A stretch of DNA of 64,000 bases, from NCBI RefSeq assembly GCF_000834055.1, contig NZ_JXSQ01000004.1, positions 1 to 64,000 on the forward strand, in the 5' to 3' direction. The position numbers and the translations under genes were made by a program. Position 1 is the first letter of the stretch; each line of letters opens with the position of its first letter. This DNA is from Leucobacter komagatae. GTDB taxonomy: Bacteria > Actinomycetota > Actinomycetes > Actinomycetales > Microbacteriaceae. The notes under the pieces are model-generated. The model did not search any database. It was given only the letters and a program-made list of their open reading frames with translations, and was not told where the DNA came from. Below, piece by piece: positions 19,477 to 27,865 of the stretch.

Positions 19477-20876
19477 CTACAGGCCCGTGTTCATGCGCGC
19501 GAGGAAGATCGCCTCGGTTGCGAGCACCTTGCGGTAGGACTCCAGGTGGAGCGACTCATTCGGCGAGTGCGGCCGGCTGTCCGGATCCTCAACACCCGTC
19601 ACGAGGATCTCAGCCTTCGGGAACTCCTCGACGAGGTCGGCGATGAACGGAATCGATCCACCAATCCCCATATCGATCGGCGCGCGACCAAAGCCAGCTC
19701 CATCGCAGCACGGATGTGTGCGACAGCCGGGCCAGTGGTATCGACGCTGAAGGAGTGGCCGAGGCCCGGATCCTCAAACGAAAGCTTCGCGCCGAACGGT
19801 GCGTGCTTCGTGAGGTGGCCCGTGAGCGCGTCGTAGAACTCCTGCGGGTCCTGGCCAGGCGCGACGCGTGCCGAAATCCGCACCGTCACACTCGGAATCA
19901 GGGTGTTCGATGCGTTCGCGATGTCAGGGGCGTCGATGCCCGTGACCGTGATCGCTGGCTGCGCCCACATCCGTGAGAGGATCTCACCGCGCCCGATGGG
20001 CGACACCCCGTCAAGCAGCCCCGACTCCTCACGAAGCCGCGCCTCGTCATACTCGGGTGTGGTGAGGTCGGCGCTCGTGAGCCCCTCGACCGCAACCGCC
20101 CCGTCCTCGTCCCAGAGCGTGCCGAGCAGCTTCACCGCTGCGAGCATCGCGTCGGGGATTGCGCCACCAAACATGCCGGAGTGCGTCGCGTGCGCCATCG
20201 TGTCGATCTTCACGTTGAACGCGACGGCGCCGCGCAGGGCGACCGTGAGCGCAGGCGTATCAATGTCCCAGTTGCCGGAATCGGCGACGATGATCGCGTC
20301 GGCCGCGAGCTCGTCCCGGTTCTCGCGCAGGAAGTTGCCGAACGACTGCGAGGCCCACTCCTCCTCGCCCTCGATGAACACGGCAAGCCCGAGATCGAAG
20401 TCGTCGCCTGCCGTGGCCTTCAGCGCGCGGATCGCGCTGACGTGTGCCATCACACCCGCCTTGTCGTCGGCTGCTCCGCGAGCGAACAGGCGGTCGCCGC
20501 GCTGGGTCGGTTCGAAGGGCGGGGTGTCCCACTCTTCGTCTTTCCCGGGGGGCTGCACGTCATGGTGCGCGTAGAGCAGCACGGTTGGCGCGCCGTTCTT
20601 CGGGGCACGCCGCGCGATGACCGCCGGATGGCCGAGCTCGGGATCAGCTTCGTTCTCCTGCCCGTCGACGGGCGCACGCCGGATGTCGACGAAGTCGAAC
20701 ACGCCGGTCGATCGCATCAGGTCAGCTACCTTCTCGGCGCTCGCCTGCACGTGCGCCGGGTCGAAGGCGGGCCACGACACGGAGGGGATGCGCACAAGTT
20801 CGCACAGCTCCGCGATGGTTGTTTCGAACGCCCCGTCAATGTGCTGTTTGATGCCAGTTTCGAGCGCTTCGCTCAT
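19477..20876 (-). pseudogene. M20-family dipeptidase, apparent single-base frameshift
   Basis: The N-terminal part is a normal M20 metallopeptidase. It has a metal-binding AHHDVQPPG block, the GAADDKAG aspartate, and a GEEEWAS glutamate pair. A dimerisation domain (HSGMFGG) and GIDAPDIANASN follow. The frame is lost at about 19689-19692: the residues become a low-complexity tail, while the true family ending (MGIGGSIPFIADLVEEFPKA and onward to the stop at 19477) continues in the next frame. One missing base in the TTTGG context restores the protein. ATG 20876 has AAGGAG 5 nt upstream. Either a recent inactivating mutation or a sequencing error explains it. Confidence 0.85.
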
Positions 20877-21041
20877 CGGATCTCCTTTGTCGCCGTTCGG
20901 GCGCCGTCCCGGCAGGGGCGCGCCATCATCACCTCTTAAGCCTAGCGAGGGCTGCTTCTGCTTTGATGGTGTTAGCGGATGATCATTCCCCACCCCATTC
21001 GTGGTCGGCTACGACCGACCACCGACCCCAAAGGACACACT

Positions 21042-21161
21042 ATGTGCGCACGCGTCACCTGCGAAACCTGTTCAAAGCCAACCTGGGCCGGCTGCGGCGA
21101 GCACATCGAGACCGCGCTCGAGGGCGTCGCGCAGGCGGATCGCTGCAGCTGCGCACGCTAA
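21042..21161 (+). CDS. 39-residue conserved cysteine-rich protein
   Basis: A tiny protein starting MCARVTCETC and ending DRCSCAR, with seven cysteines: three in the first ten residues, one in WAGCGEH, and a terminal C-S-C, plus a histidine in GCGEHIE. The cysteine pattern looks like a zinc-binding or redox fold. I recognise it as a widely occurring short bacterial protein of unknown function, so the Met at 21042 is taken as the start; AAAGGA lies 6 nt before it. It sits between the divergent dipeptidase gene and a convergent glycerophosphodiesterase gene. Confidence 0.75.
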   Translation: MCARVTCETCSKPTWAGCGEHIETALEGVAQADRCSCAR

Positions 21162-21234
21162 CTGCGTCGGTGGCCACGGGGTGGGCGCGCACTGTCACCG
21201 GTGCGCCCCGCTCCTCGCTAGCCGCGGGCCGCGG

Positions 21235-22011
21235 CTAGCGGAACAGCCCCACGGCGACGTCGGCGCGATCAGTGATCAGCCCGTCAACCCCTTGCCGCGC
21301 GAGTGACAGCATGTGCTCTGACGCGTTCACCGTCCAGACGTGCACCTCGACACCTCGCGTGTGTGCCTCATTGAGCAGCCTGTCGCTGAGCACCCGCACC
21401 GGCCCCTGCCGTTCGGGGATCTGCAGCGCATCCACGCCGCTGAAAGCTCGATCGAGCAGCGCCTTGGAGCGCATCGCGACGGCCGTGAGGATCCGCACGA
21501 TTGCGCGCTGCCCCGCCCCCGTTGCCGGCCGCACCCCTGAGGCGGCGCGCGCGGCGGCGAGCGAGCGAAGCCGCAGCGCCTCCGAGAAGCTGCCGATGAG
21601 TACTCGATCGGGGGCGAGCTGTCCGACGATGGCGCCGGCTGGTTCGGCGACGGCAGCGGACTTCATGTCGATATTGAATCGCGCTTCGGGGAAATCCGTG
21701 ACGGCCTCGTCTAGCGTGAGCAGCCCTCCGCGCAGCTCCATGAGTTCGGCGAGTTCGGCGTAATCCACGGCGCTCACGCGGCGCGGGTCCCCCAGCGTTC
21801 GCGTGAGCGTCGCATCGTGGAACAGCACGACCCTGCCGTCGGCGGTGAGCTGGCAGTCGGACTCGACGAAGTCGACGCCGGCAGCGAGTGCGGCCGCGAT
21901 GGCTTCGCGGGAGTTCTCGACGACTCCCGCGCTGGCACTGGCCGCGGACACGAAACCTCGGTGCCCGAAGATGCGGGGTTTTGGGCCTTCCCCGAAAAAT
22001 GGGTGCGACAT
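21235..22011 (-). CDS. glycerophosphodiester phosphodiesterase
   Basis: A 258-residue cytosolic enzyme of the GDPD family, which cleaves glycerophosphodiesters to glycerol-3-phosphate and an alcohol. The active-site HRG lies in IFGHRGFVSA, with metal ligands in FVESDCQLTADG and the second histidine in VVLFHDATLTRT. The TIM barrel closes with VHVWTVNA and VDGLITDRAD. No signal peptide is seen. ATG 22011 is chosen because TATGCT lies 6 nt upstream, a leaderless arrangement; longer in-frame starts would add an arginine-rich head. Confidence 0.9.
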   Translation of the reverse strand: MSHPFFGEGPKPRIFGHRGFVSAASASAGVVENSREAIAAALAAGVDFVESDCQLTADGRVVLFHDATLTRTLGDPRRVSAVDYAELAELMELRGGLLTLDEAVTDFPEARFNIDMKSAAVAEPAGAIVGQLAPDRVLIGSFSEALRLRSLAAARAASGVRPATGAGQRAIVRILTAVAMRSKALLDRAFSGVDALQIPERQGPVRVLSDRLLNEAHTRGVEVHVWTVNASEHMLSLARQGVDGLITDRADVAVGLFR

Positions 22012-22070
22012 GGCTCCAGCATAGATCGCGAGCCCGCGCCGAGCGAGAGCTGCGTGCAACCGGGTGCCGG

Positions 22071-22259
22071 CTATTGGCCGCGCGGCGCGTCCTCGCTCAC
22101 CGCAGTGGCGTGAACTTGCGGAACCGACAGCACCGTCTGGGTTGCCTGGTTGATGAGCAGGAACCCCCCGAGTGCTGCGAGAAGCGCCAACAGACACGCT
22201 GTGACGAGCGCGGCTGCGACGAACGTAGACGGCTGCTTTAACACCTCTGGGAAGCTCAT
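22071..22259 (-). CDS. small single-helix membrane protein, hypothetical
   Basis: A 62-residue frame with one hydrophobic helix (FVAAALVTACLLALLAALGG) and a polar C-terminal tail. It uses GC-rich third positions like its neighbours and lies on the same strand as the flanking genes. GGGAG lies close to ATG 22259. I do not recognise a family, and short frames of this kind can be chance. Confidence 0.4.
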   Translation of the reverse strand: MSFPEVLKQPSTFVAAALVTACLLALLAALGGFLLINQATQTVLSVPQVHATAVSEDAPRGQ

Positions 22260-22400
22260 ACTCCCATCGTTGCGTCCGCGCGGCCTCCGCGCGTCAGTCT
22301 TGGGTATGAACCGCGTAGTACCCAGGTGCCACAGTGCGGGGCACTGCGCCGAACCCCCTTCCGTGCACTGCGCAGTACACGGCGCCGTGCGCTGCGCCGG

Positions 22401-23876
22401 TTACGACGTCACTTTCGCCCGCTGCTGGCGGTCTCGGGGAAGCAATGCGGCCGCAGCGATGGCTCCGGCAGCCGCGAGCGCTGCGGCAACGAGGAAGGCT
22501 GAACGGAACGTCGCAAAGTCTGGCGTTCCCCCGTCGCCGGTGATGATCGACGCGACAATCTGCGTCGCGAACGCACCGCCGACGGCGCGGGCGATCGTGA
22601 TGAGCGCGGTCGATACGCCGACCTCGTGCTCGTTTGCCCCGACAGCTGCTGCCGCGTAGACCACGGTTGATGCTGCGGCTGCACCGATCCCGGCGAAGAC
22701 GAGTGCGCCGATGATGAGTATCGGGGCCGCGCCGACCGCTGCGAGCGCTGCGCCAGTAGCAAGCGACGCCATCGCAACCCAGCCGACGAGGCGTGCCGAT
22801 CGGCGCTGCGCAAGTTTCCCTGCGAGCACCGAGGCGATGACACCTGCCGCGTAGGCCGCTGTGAGGTAATACCCTGTGGTGGTCGCACTCGCGCCGAGCC
22901 CGAAGCCCGTCTCGACGGGCTGCCCAATCAGTTGGGGCACGAGGAATACTAGCGGCGCGTACCCCGCACCAATGGCGACACCAACGGCAACCGACCCACC
23001 AACGGCTCGCGTAGCAAGCGTCGAAACATCGATCATGGGTTCGCGGACACGGCGCTCCACCCATGTCCACGCGGCGAACAGCACCGCGGCTCCCGCGAAG
23101 TACCCGAGCGTCAGCGGCGCTCCCCAACCGAGCGTTGATGTGCTCGACAACGCGAAGACGAGCACCACGAGGGCGAGCGCGAACACGCTCGCACCGAGCC
23201 AGTCCGTGCGAGCCGGCGCCGCATCGCCGCGCGCATCCGAGTCGCCAGTCTTGGCCTGCCCGCGTCGTGCTGCCGCGAAGAACAGGGCACCGCCGAGCGC
23301 GACGAGTCCGGTGGGAACGGCATAGAGCACGGCGCGCGATGTGGCGTCGATGATGGGCCCCGCGATGAGCACGCCGAGGCCCGCCCCCGCGATACTCATG
23401 GAGACGAGCACCCCAGAGGCCGTCTTGATCTGCTCGGCCGGAAAGAGCTGTCGCAGCGCGACGAACCCGACGGGAATGATGCCGAGCGCGAACCCCTGGA
23501 GCGCTTGCCCGACGATGAAGGTGGGAAACGTCGGGCCGAAGGCGGACGTGAGGCCGCCCGCGATCACAATGGCGAGCAGCCATGCGAGGGTCTTGTTTGC
23601 CCCGTGGACGTCTGCGAGCCTCCCAGCGAGTGGGGTCACGATGACGGTGATGACGGTGGGGACGACGCTCGCGAGCGCACCTGTCGCCGCGTCAACGCCG
23701 AAGTCGCGTTGGAGCTGCGGCAGTACAGGGAGCACAAAGCCCTCGAGCGATGCCGCGGCGAGCACGATGACGGCGAGCCCCGCGAGTGCGACGGCCCGCG
23801 TGGCGGCGCGGCCAGCTTCGCGTGCGGGAGCGTGCGGGGGTTCGGGTGCGACGACGCTGTCGACAGTTGGTTGCAT
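22401..23876 (-). CDS. MFS transporter, DHA2-like drug exporter
   Basis: A 491-residue major facilitator with about 14 hydrophobic segments, the count typical of DHA2 drug:proton antiporters. The loop 2-3 motif reads PLAGRLADVHGANKT, and the antiporter-type motif C follows in the GAGLGVLIAGPIID helix near residue 170. AGGA lies 5 nt before ATG 23876. Only 11 nt further upstream begins a (CCCAG)6 repeat that would be in the 5' untranslated region or promoter. Substrate unknown; efflux of hydrophobic compounds is the family norm. Confidence 0.88.
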   Translation of the reverse strand: MQPTVDSVVAPEPPHAPAREAGRAATRAVALAGLAVIVLAAASLEGFVLPVLPQLQRDFGVDAATGALASVVPTVITVIVTPLAGRLADVHGANKTLAWLLAIVIAGGLTSAFGPTFPTFIVGQALQGFALGIIPVGFVALRQLFPAEQIKTASGVLVSMSIAGAGLGVLIAGPIIDATSRAVLYAVPTGLVALGGALFFAAARRGQAKTGDSDARGDAAPARTDWLGASVFALALVVLVFALSSTSTLGWGAPLTLGYFAGAAVLFAAWTWVERRVREPMIDVSTLATRAVGGSVAVGVAIGAGYAPLVFLVPQLIGQPVETGFGLGASATTTGYYLTAAYAAGVIASVLAGKLAQRRSARLVGWVAMASLATGAALAAVGAAPILIIGALVFAGIGAAAASTVVYAAAAVGANEHEVGVSTALITIARAVGGAFATQIVASIITGDGGTPDFATFRSAFLVAAALAAAGAIAAAALLPRDRQQRAKVTS

Positions 23877-23887
23877 GGGGTTCCTAT

Positions 23888-23917
23888 CTGGGCTGGGCTG
23901 GGCTGGGCTGGGCTGGG
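23888..23917. repeat. pentanucleotide microsatellite (CTGGG)6
   Basis: Six perfect copies of CTGGG occupy 23888-23917, with further imperfect copies (CTGGGTTGGG) after a short gap. On the plus strand this gives six GGG runs separated by CT, an intramolecular G-quadruplex pattern. It lies directly upstream of the exporter's ribosome site. Confidence 0.9.
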
Positions 23918-23984
23918 AAGCACTGGGTTGGGCTTGGTGCGTGCGGGAGTGAGCGGGCGGAGCGCGCGAGTGGTGCTGCTGGCC

Positions 23985-25388
23985 TCAGGGGAGCTGGGGC
24001 TGGCGCGTACGCCAGGGCGCGGCAGCTTCGAGTTGTGCGCTGACGGCGAGGAGGAGCTGATCCATGCCCCATTTCGCGGTGAGCATCACCCCGATGGGGA
24101 TGCCGCTCTGCGTCCAGCCAAGCGGCAGGCTGATGGCGGGGAACCCGGTCGCGTTCGCAAGGATGGTGTTGCCGGTGAAGGCCGTCATCGCAGCGAGTTC
24201 GGCAGCAGGGTCGGGGTCATTGCGCAGCGAGCCGACGCGCGCCGGCAGTTGGGTGATGGTGGGCTGCACCACGATGTCAGCGTCGCTGAATCGGTCGGCC
24301 CACGCTCCAGCGCTCGCCTGCACGCTGAGGAGGGCGGCGGCGCACTCAGCGCTGTCCGCGGCACGCGCGCGGGAGCGGAGGTGGCGGACGATCGGGCGCA
24401 GTTCGTGTTCCCTGCCAGCTGGGACGGGCTTCGCACCAGCAAGCGCGCTAAACAGCACGGTGAAGGCTTCAACGAACGCGTTGTCCGTCGGCTGCGTCAG
24501 CGCGGTGACGCTGTGTCCGAGTGTTGCGAGCAGTGTGCCGGCTGCTTCGGTTGCTGCCGCCACGGCTGGGTCGACCTCGCCGCCAGATACGGACCCGGTC
24601 GCGACGGCGATGCGGAGTTTGCCCGGTGGCACGTCGCAGACTGCGAGGAAGCCGTTTCGGGCTGCTGGGTGGACTGTTCCGACTGGCGCAGCTGCGGCGA
24701 GCACGTCGAGCATCGCTGCCGTATCGCGGACGGTGACCGCGATCGGCCCCTTCGTGGAGAGGCCGAGGCCGTCGGAGCCCGCGAGCCCGCCTGTGAGCAG
24801 GCCGCGGCTGGGTTTGAGGCCAACGACCCCGCACGCACTCGCCGGTGAGCGGAGTGAGCCCGCTGTGTCGCTCCCCTGCGCCACCGGGACGAGGCGCGCG
24901 GCGACCGCTGCCGCCGCGCCACCGCTCGACCCTGCGGCCGAGCGGTCGAGCGCGTGCGGGGAGCGGCTGGGCGCGGCCACCTCCGGTTCGGTATAGCAGG
25001 CCGCCCCGAATTCGGGGACGGTGGTCTTCCCGATCCACACGAGCGCTGCGTGGTCAATCACCCGAACGATGACGTCATCGGTCGTGGGGATCCAGTCACG
25101 GTAGAGCGCTGAGCCGAGGGTGGTGCGCACACCGGCGGTGGCTTCGAGGTCTTTGATCGCTGTCGGGACACCTGCGAGGGGTCCGGCGTCGCCGTCGTCG
25201 ATTGCCTGTTGTGCGCGACGCGCTGCGTTTCCGGCCCGTTCGTGGGCGATTGTGGTGAATGCTCCAACGGTGTCGCTGCTGCGCTCTGCGCGCTCAAGTG
25301 CCAGGCGAGTAACTTCGGCGACACCAAGCTCGCGGCGGGAGAACGCTGCGGCGAGCTCGAGGCCGCTGAGATTTTCAAGGGGGTCCAT
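23985..25388 (-). CDS. amidase, amidase-signature family
   Basis: A 467-residue amidase-signature hydrolase. The Ser-cisSer-Lys triad is readable: Lys in PTAIKDLEATAG near residue 78, Gly/Ser-rich loop GSSGGAAAAVAA near residue 153, and the nucleophile Ser in GSDTAGSLRSPA near residue 177. Such enzymes hydrolyse carboxamides; specific GatA function is unlikely because the GatA consensus at these loops differs and no gatB/gatC lies nearby. The gene is divergent from a TetR regulator across a perfect palindrome, so it is probably repressed by it. Confidence 0.88.
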   Translation of the reverse strand: MDPLENLSGLELAAAFSRRELGVAEVTRLALERAERSSDTVGAFTTIAHERAGNAARRAQQAIDDGDAGPLAGVPTAIKDLEATAGVRTTLGSALYRDWIPTTDDVIVRVIDHAALVWIGKTTVPEFGAACYTEPEVAAPSRSPHALDRSAAGSSGGAAAAVAARLVPVAQGSDTAGSLRSPASACGVVGLKPSRGLLTGGLAGSDGLGLSTKGPIAVTVRDTAAMLDVLAAAAPVGTVHPAARNGFLAVCDVPPGKLRIAVATGSVSGGEVDPAVAAATEAAGTLLATLGHSVTALTQPTDNAFVEAFTVLFSALAGAKPVPAGREHELRPIVRHLRSRARAADSAECAAALLSVQASAGAWADRFSDADIVVQPTITQLPARVGSLRNDPDPAAELAAMTAFTGNTILANATGFPAISLPLGWTQSGIPIGVMLTAKWGMDQLLLAVSAQLEAAAPWRTRQPQLP

Positions 25389-25398
25389 TGTTCCATTT

Positions 25399-25412
25399 CG
25401 TTACGCGTAACG
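25399..25412. promoter_or_regulatory. TetR operator palindrome
   Basis: CGTTACGCGTAACG is a perfect 14-bp palindrome between the amidase start (25388) and the TetR gene. It abuts the TetR gene's -10 hexamer (TATTGT, 25414-25419), so binding there would block both divergent transcripts. Confidence 0.75.
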
Positions 25413-25425
25413 GTATTGTTGCATC

Positions 25426-26073
25426 ATGGTAACCCATACACCCCCAAGCGCAAGGGCTGGCCGCCCGCAGGCCGTCTCAACCGCGGCGATCCACGCCGCC
25501 GCCGCCCGCATCGCAGATGATTCCGGTCTCGAAGCAGTGTCGTTTCGCGCCCTCGGCGATGCGCTCGGCGTATCGGCAATGTCGATCCACCGCGCAACGG
25601 GCGGCATCGACGCGCTCCGGCACGCCCTCATCGCCGAACTCGTCGAAGACGCGATCGGCGACACCGAGTGGCCAGAGGGCGACTGGCTCGCGTTCGTCAC
25701 GACCTTCGCGTACGGCCTGCACGACCTGCTCATGCGGCACCCGCTCGTGCTCGAGGCGCACCGCAAGGCTGCGCTCGACACCCCAGGGGCCAACGATGTC
25801 GCGCACCGCGTCGTCGACGCGCTGCGCACGGCCGGCCTCTCCCCAGAGGAAGCCGCGTACGGCTACGCTGCCGTGCACGATTTCGTGACTGGGCACGTTG
25901 CGATCCGCCTCGGACGCGGCGAACTCGAGCTGCTCATGATCGATCCGAAGCAGCGGGAGGTGTCGGTGTTTGCCGAGCATCACGACAGCGATCGACGCTT
26001 CGCCGCCGGCCTGCGCATGGTGCTCGACGGGATTCTCGCCGCAGCGGATCGGAACACGCGTGCCGGGCAGTAG
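25426..26073 (+). CDS. TetR-family transcriptional regulator
   Basis: A 215-residue TetR-type repressor. The N-terminal DNA-binding domain is clear (AAARIADDSGLEAVSFRALG, then DALGVSAMSIHRATGG), and the ligand domain is helical and ends acidic. TATTGT lies 6 nt before ATG 25426, so the mRNA is probably leaderless. The gene overlaps the next coding region by 14 nt, making the two translationally linked. The palindrome just upstream is its likely site, controlling itself and the divergent amidase. Confidence 0.88.
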   Translation: MVTHTPPSARAGRPQAVSTAAIHAAAARIADDSGLEAVSFRALGDALGVSAMSIHRATGGIDALRHALIAELVEDAIGDTEWPEGDWLAFVTTFAYGLHDLLMRHPLVLEAHRKAALDTPGANDVAHRVVDALRTAGLSPEEAAYGYAAVHDFVTGHVAIRLGRGELELLMIDPKQREVSVFAEHHDSDRRFAAGLRMVLDGILAAADRNTRAGQ

Positions 26074-26986
26074 CGGGGCAGGCCCCGAGTCCAAGCCGGA
26101 CGACCCCCCACCCACCCGCACGATTGTCCGGGCTGGCCGCACCGTCGCATTTACGGTGCTCGGCGACCCGCGCGGCACACCGATCCTCGCAGCACACGGC
26201 TCCCCTGGCTCGCGCTACCAGCTCCTCCCGCTCCACGAGGAGGCGCGCACCGCAGGCGTGCGTATCATCGCGCTCGACCGCCCGGGTGTTGGCGGCACCT
26301 CGGCTGCGAAGCGCAGCCACCGCGCCAGTGATACCCGCTTTGGTGGGGCGGCTGCCCTCGACGCCGTAGCCGTGCTCGACGCGTTGGGTGTCGCGCAGGC
26401 CACGGCACTCGGCTTTTCCGGTGGGGCCGGGTACGCGCTCGAACTCGCCCGCAGCTTCCCCAGCCGGATCGCGCGCGTCGTGCTCGCCTGCGGCATGGTC
26501 CCCGGCGCGCCGCGCGCAGCGCTCGCGAGGCGCATACCGATCGTGTCAACCCTCTACACCGTCGCGAGATTCGCGCCGCTGCTCGCCACTGCGATGCTCG
26601 ATGGCAGGGGCCCGTTTCGTTCGACACGCGCAGCGAACACGGCCGCGTGGCCCGCGGCGGATCGCGCGGTGATGGCCGACGCCGCCGTGCAGGAGACCCT
26701 CGCAGCCGATCGTGAGGCGAGCGCCAGCAACGGATCACGGCCAGCGGTCGAAGACCTCCGCATCACGCGCCGCAGCTACCCGCTCCAAGAGGTGCACCAA
26801 CCGGTGACCCTGCTCCACGGCTCAGCCGACGGGAACGTGCCCATCGGCGTCGCAAGGTGGGCTGCGGCGACGCTGCCGAACGCGCAGCTCATCGAGCTGC
26901 CGCAACTCGGCCACTACTTCGCGGTCACCCACCCTGGCGTGGTGATCTCGGCGCTCACCGCTGGCGGAGCTACTGCCGCCCGGTGA
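26060..26986 (+). CDS. alpha/beta-fold hydrolase
   Basis: A 308-residue alpha/beta hydrolase. The oxyanion block is HGSPGS near residue 50, the nucleophile Ser lies in LGFSGGAGYA near residue 120, the acid is the Asp of HGSADGNVP, and the catalytic His is in LGHYFAVTHP near the C terminus. Esterase, lactonase or haloperoxidase-like activity is possible. GTG 26060 lies inside the end of the TetR gene; later in-frame starts are possible. Its last 17 nt overlap the convergent SDR gene. Confidence 0.8.
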   Translation: MPGSSGAGPESKPDDPPPTRTIVRAGRTVAFTVLGDPRGTPILAAHGSPGSRYQLLPLHEEARTAGVRIIALDRPGVGGTSAAKRSHRASDTRFGGAAALDAVAVLDALGVAQATALGFSGGAGYALELARSFPSRIARVVLACGMVPGAPRAALARRIPIVSTLYTVARFAPLLATAMLDGRGPFRSTRAANTAAWPAADRAVMADAAVQETLAADREASASNGSRPAVEDLRITRRSYPLQEVHQPVTLLHGSADGNVPIGVARWAAATLPNAQLIELPQLGHYFAVTHPGVVISALTAGGATAAR

Positions 26987-27833
26987 AGCGGTCCATCGAC
27001 GAGTAAATCTTGAACACCCCGTCGCCGAGCACGTCCCACGCCCGCGTCGGGAGGAGACCGCGGAGAGCCATCGACACCTTCACCGACCACGGGCGCAGCA
27101 CCATGGGGGTGCCCCTGAGCATGCCCGTCCAGGCGGCGTTCACCGCGTATTGGGGGCGCATGATGGGCGTGAGCAGCGGGCCACGCGCGCCAGCGAACAT
27201 GCCCGTTGAGATGTAGCTCGGGCAGAACGTCGTTACCGCGACATGCGCGTTGTCCGTTCGGGTGAGTTCGAGGCGGAGGGATTCGCTCCACCCAATCAGC
27301 GCCCACTTTGACGATGCATACACGCTCATCCGCGGATTCGCGAGAGTCCCGGCGGCTGATGCGATGTTGAGGATCCGCTTGCCCCTCGTCCGGTCCGCGA
27401 TCATCGCCGGGAGAAACTCTCGCGTGATCCACATCGGCGCGAGCGCGTTGATGCGCATGGTGAGCTCGATGTCGCGCTCCTGGTCGTGTTCCCAGAACAG
27501 CGCGCCACGCACAATGCCGGCGTTGTTCACAACAATGTCGGGGTCTCCGAGCTCCTCACGCACGCGCGCCGCTGCGGCGACGACCGCGTCACGGTCCGAG
27601 ATGTCGACAGCGTACGCGCGGACATCAGGGCCAGCCCCCACTGCCCGCCCGTGCGCGTTGTTCAGCTCAGCGGCGAGCGCTTCCGCGCGCGCTTCGTCGA
27701 CGTCCCACAACGCAATCGCGCGCGCCCCCTCGCGGGCCGCTCGCCGCGCGTAGAGTTCTCCCATACCGCGGGCGGCCCCGGTGATGAGCACGGTGGATCC
27801 CGGGATGACTGATTGCTTCAGCTTCGTTGCCAT
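26970..27833 (-). CDS. short-chain dehydrogenase/reductase
   Basis: A 287-residue classical SDR. The cofactor motif is TGAARGMGE near residue 18, the NNAG segment follows near residue 103, and the catalytic residues are Ser in NIASAAG and the Tyr-Lys pair in YASSK near residue 170. The C-terminal extension (RPWSVKVSMALRGLLP) is long and partly hydrophobic, as in membrane-associated lipid or sterol SDRs. It follows an AGPS-like FAD oxidase on the same strand after 32 nt. Together with GlpD nearby this suggests glycerolipid or ether-lipid chemistry, as inference. ATG 27833 is preferred over a TTG three codons upstream. Confidence 0.85.
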   Translation of the reverse strand: MATKLKQSVIPGSTVLITGAARGMGELYARRAAREGARAIALWDVDEARAEALAAELNNAHGRAVGAGPDVRAYAVDISDRDAVVAAAARVREELGDPDIVVNNAGIVRGALFWEHDQERDIELTMRINALAPMWITREFLPAMIADRTRGKRILNIASAAGTLANPRMSVYASSKWALIGWSESLRLELTRTDNAHVAVTTFCPSYISTGMFAGARGPLLTPIMRPQYAVNAAWTGMLRGTPMVLRPWSVKVSMALRGLLPTRAWDVLGDGVFKIYSSMDRFTGRQ

Positions 27834-27865
27834 TGCTACCAACTAACTCTCGCGCAGATCGCGAG

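Noticed and set aside
23985-25388. GatA subunit of Glu-tRNA(Gln) amidotransferase
   Set aside because: No gatB or gatC adjoins, the gene is under a dedicated TetR regulator, and the active-site loops differ from the usual GatA forms.
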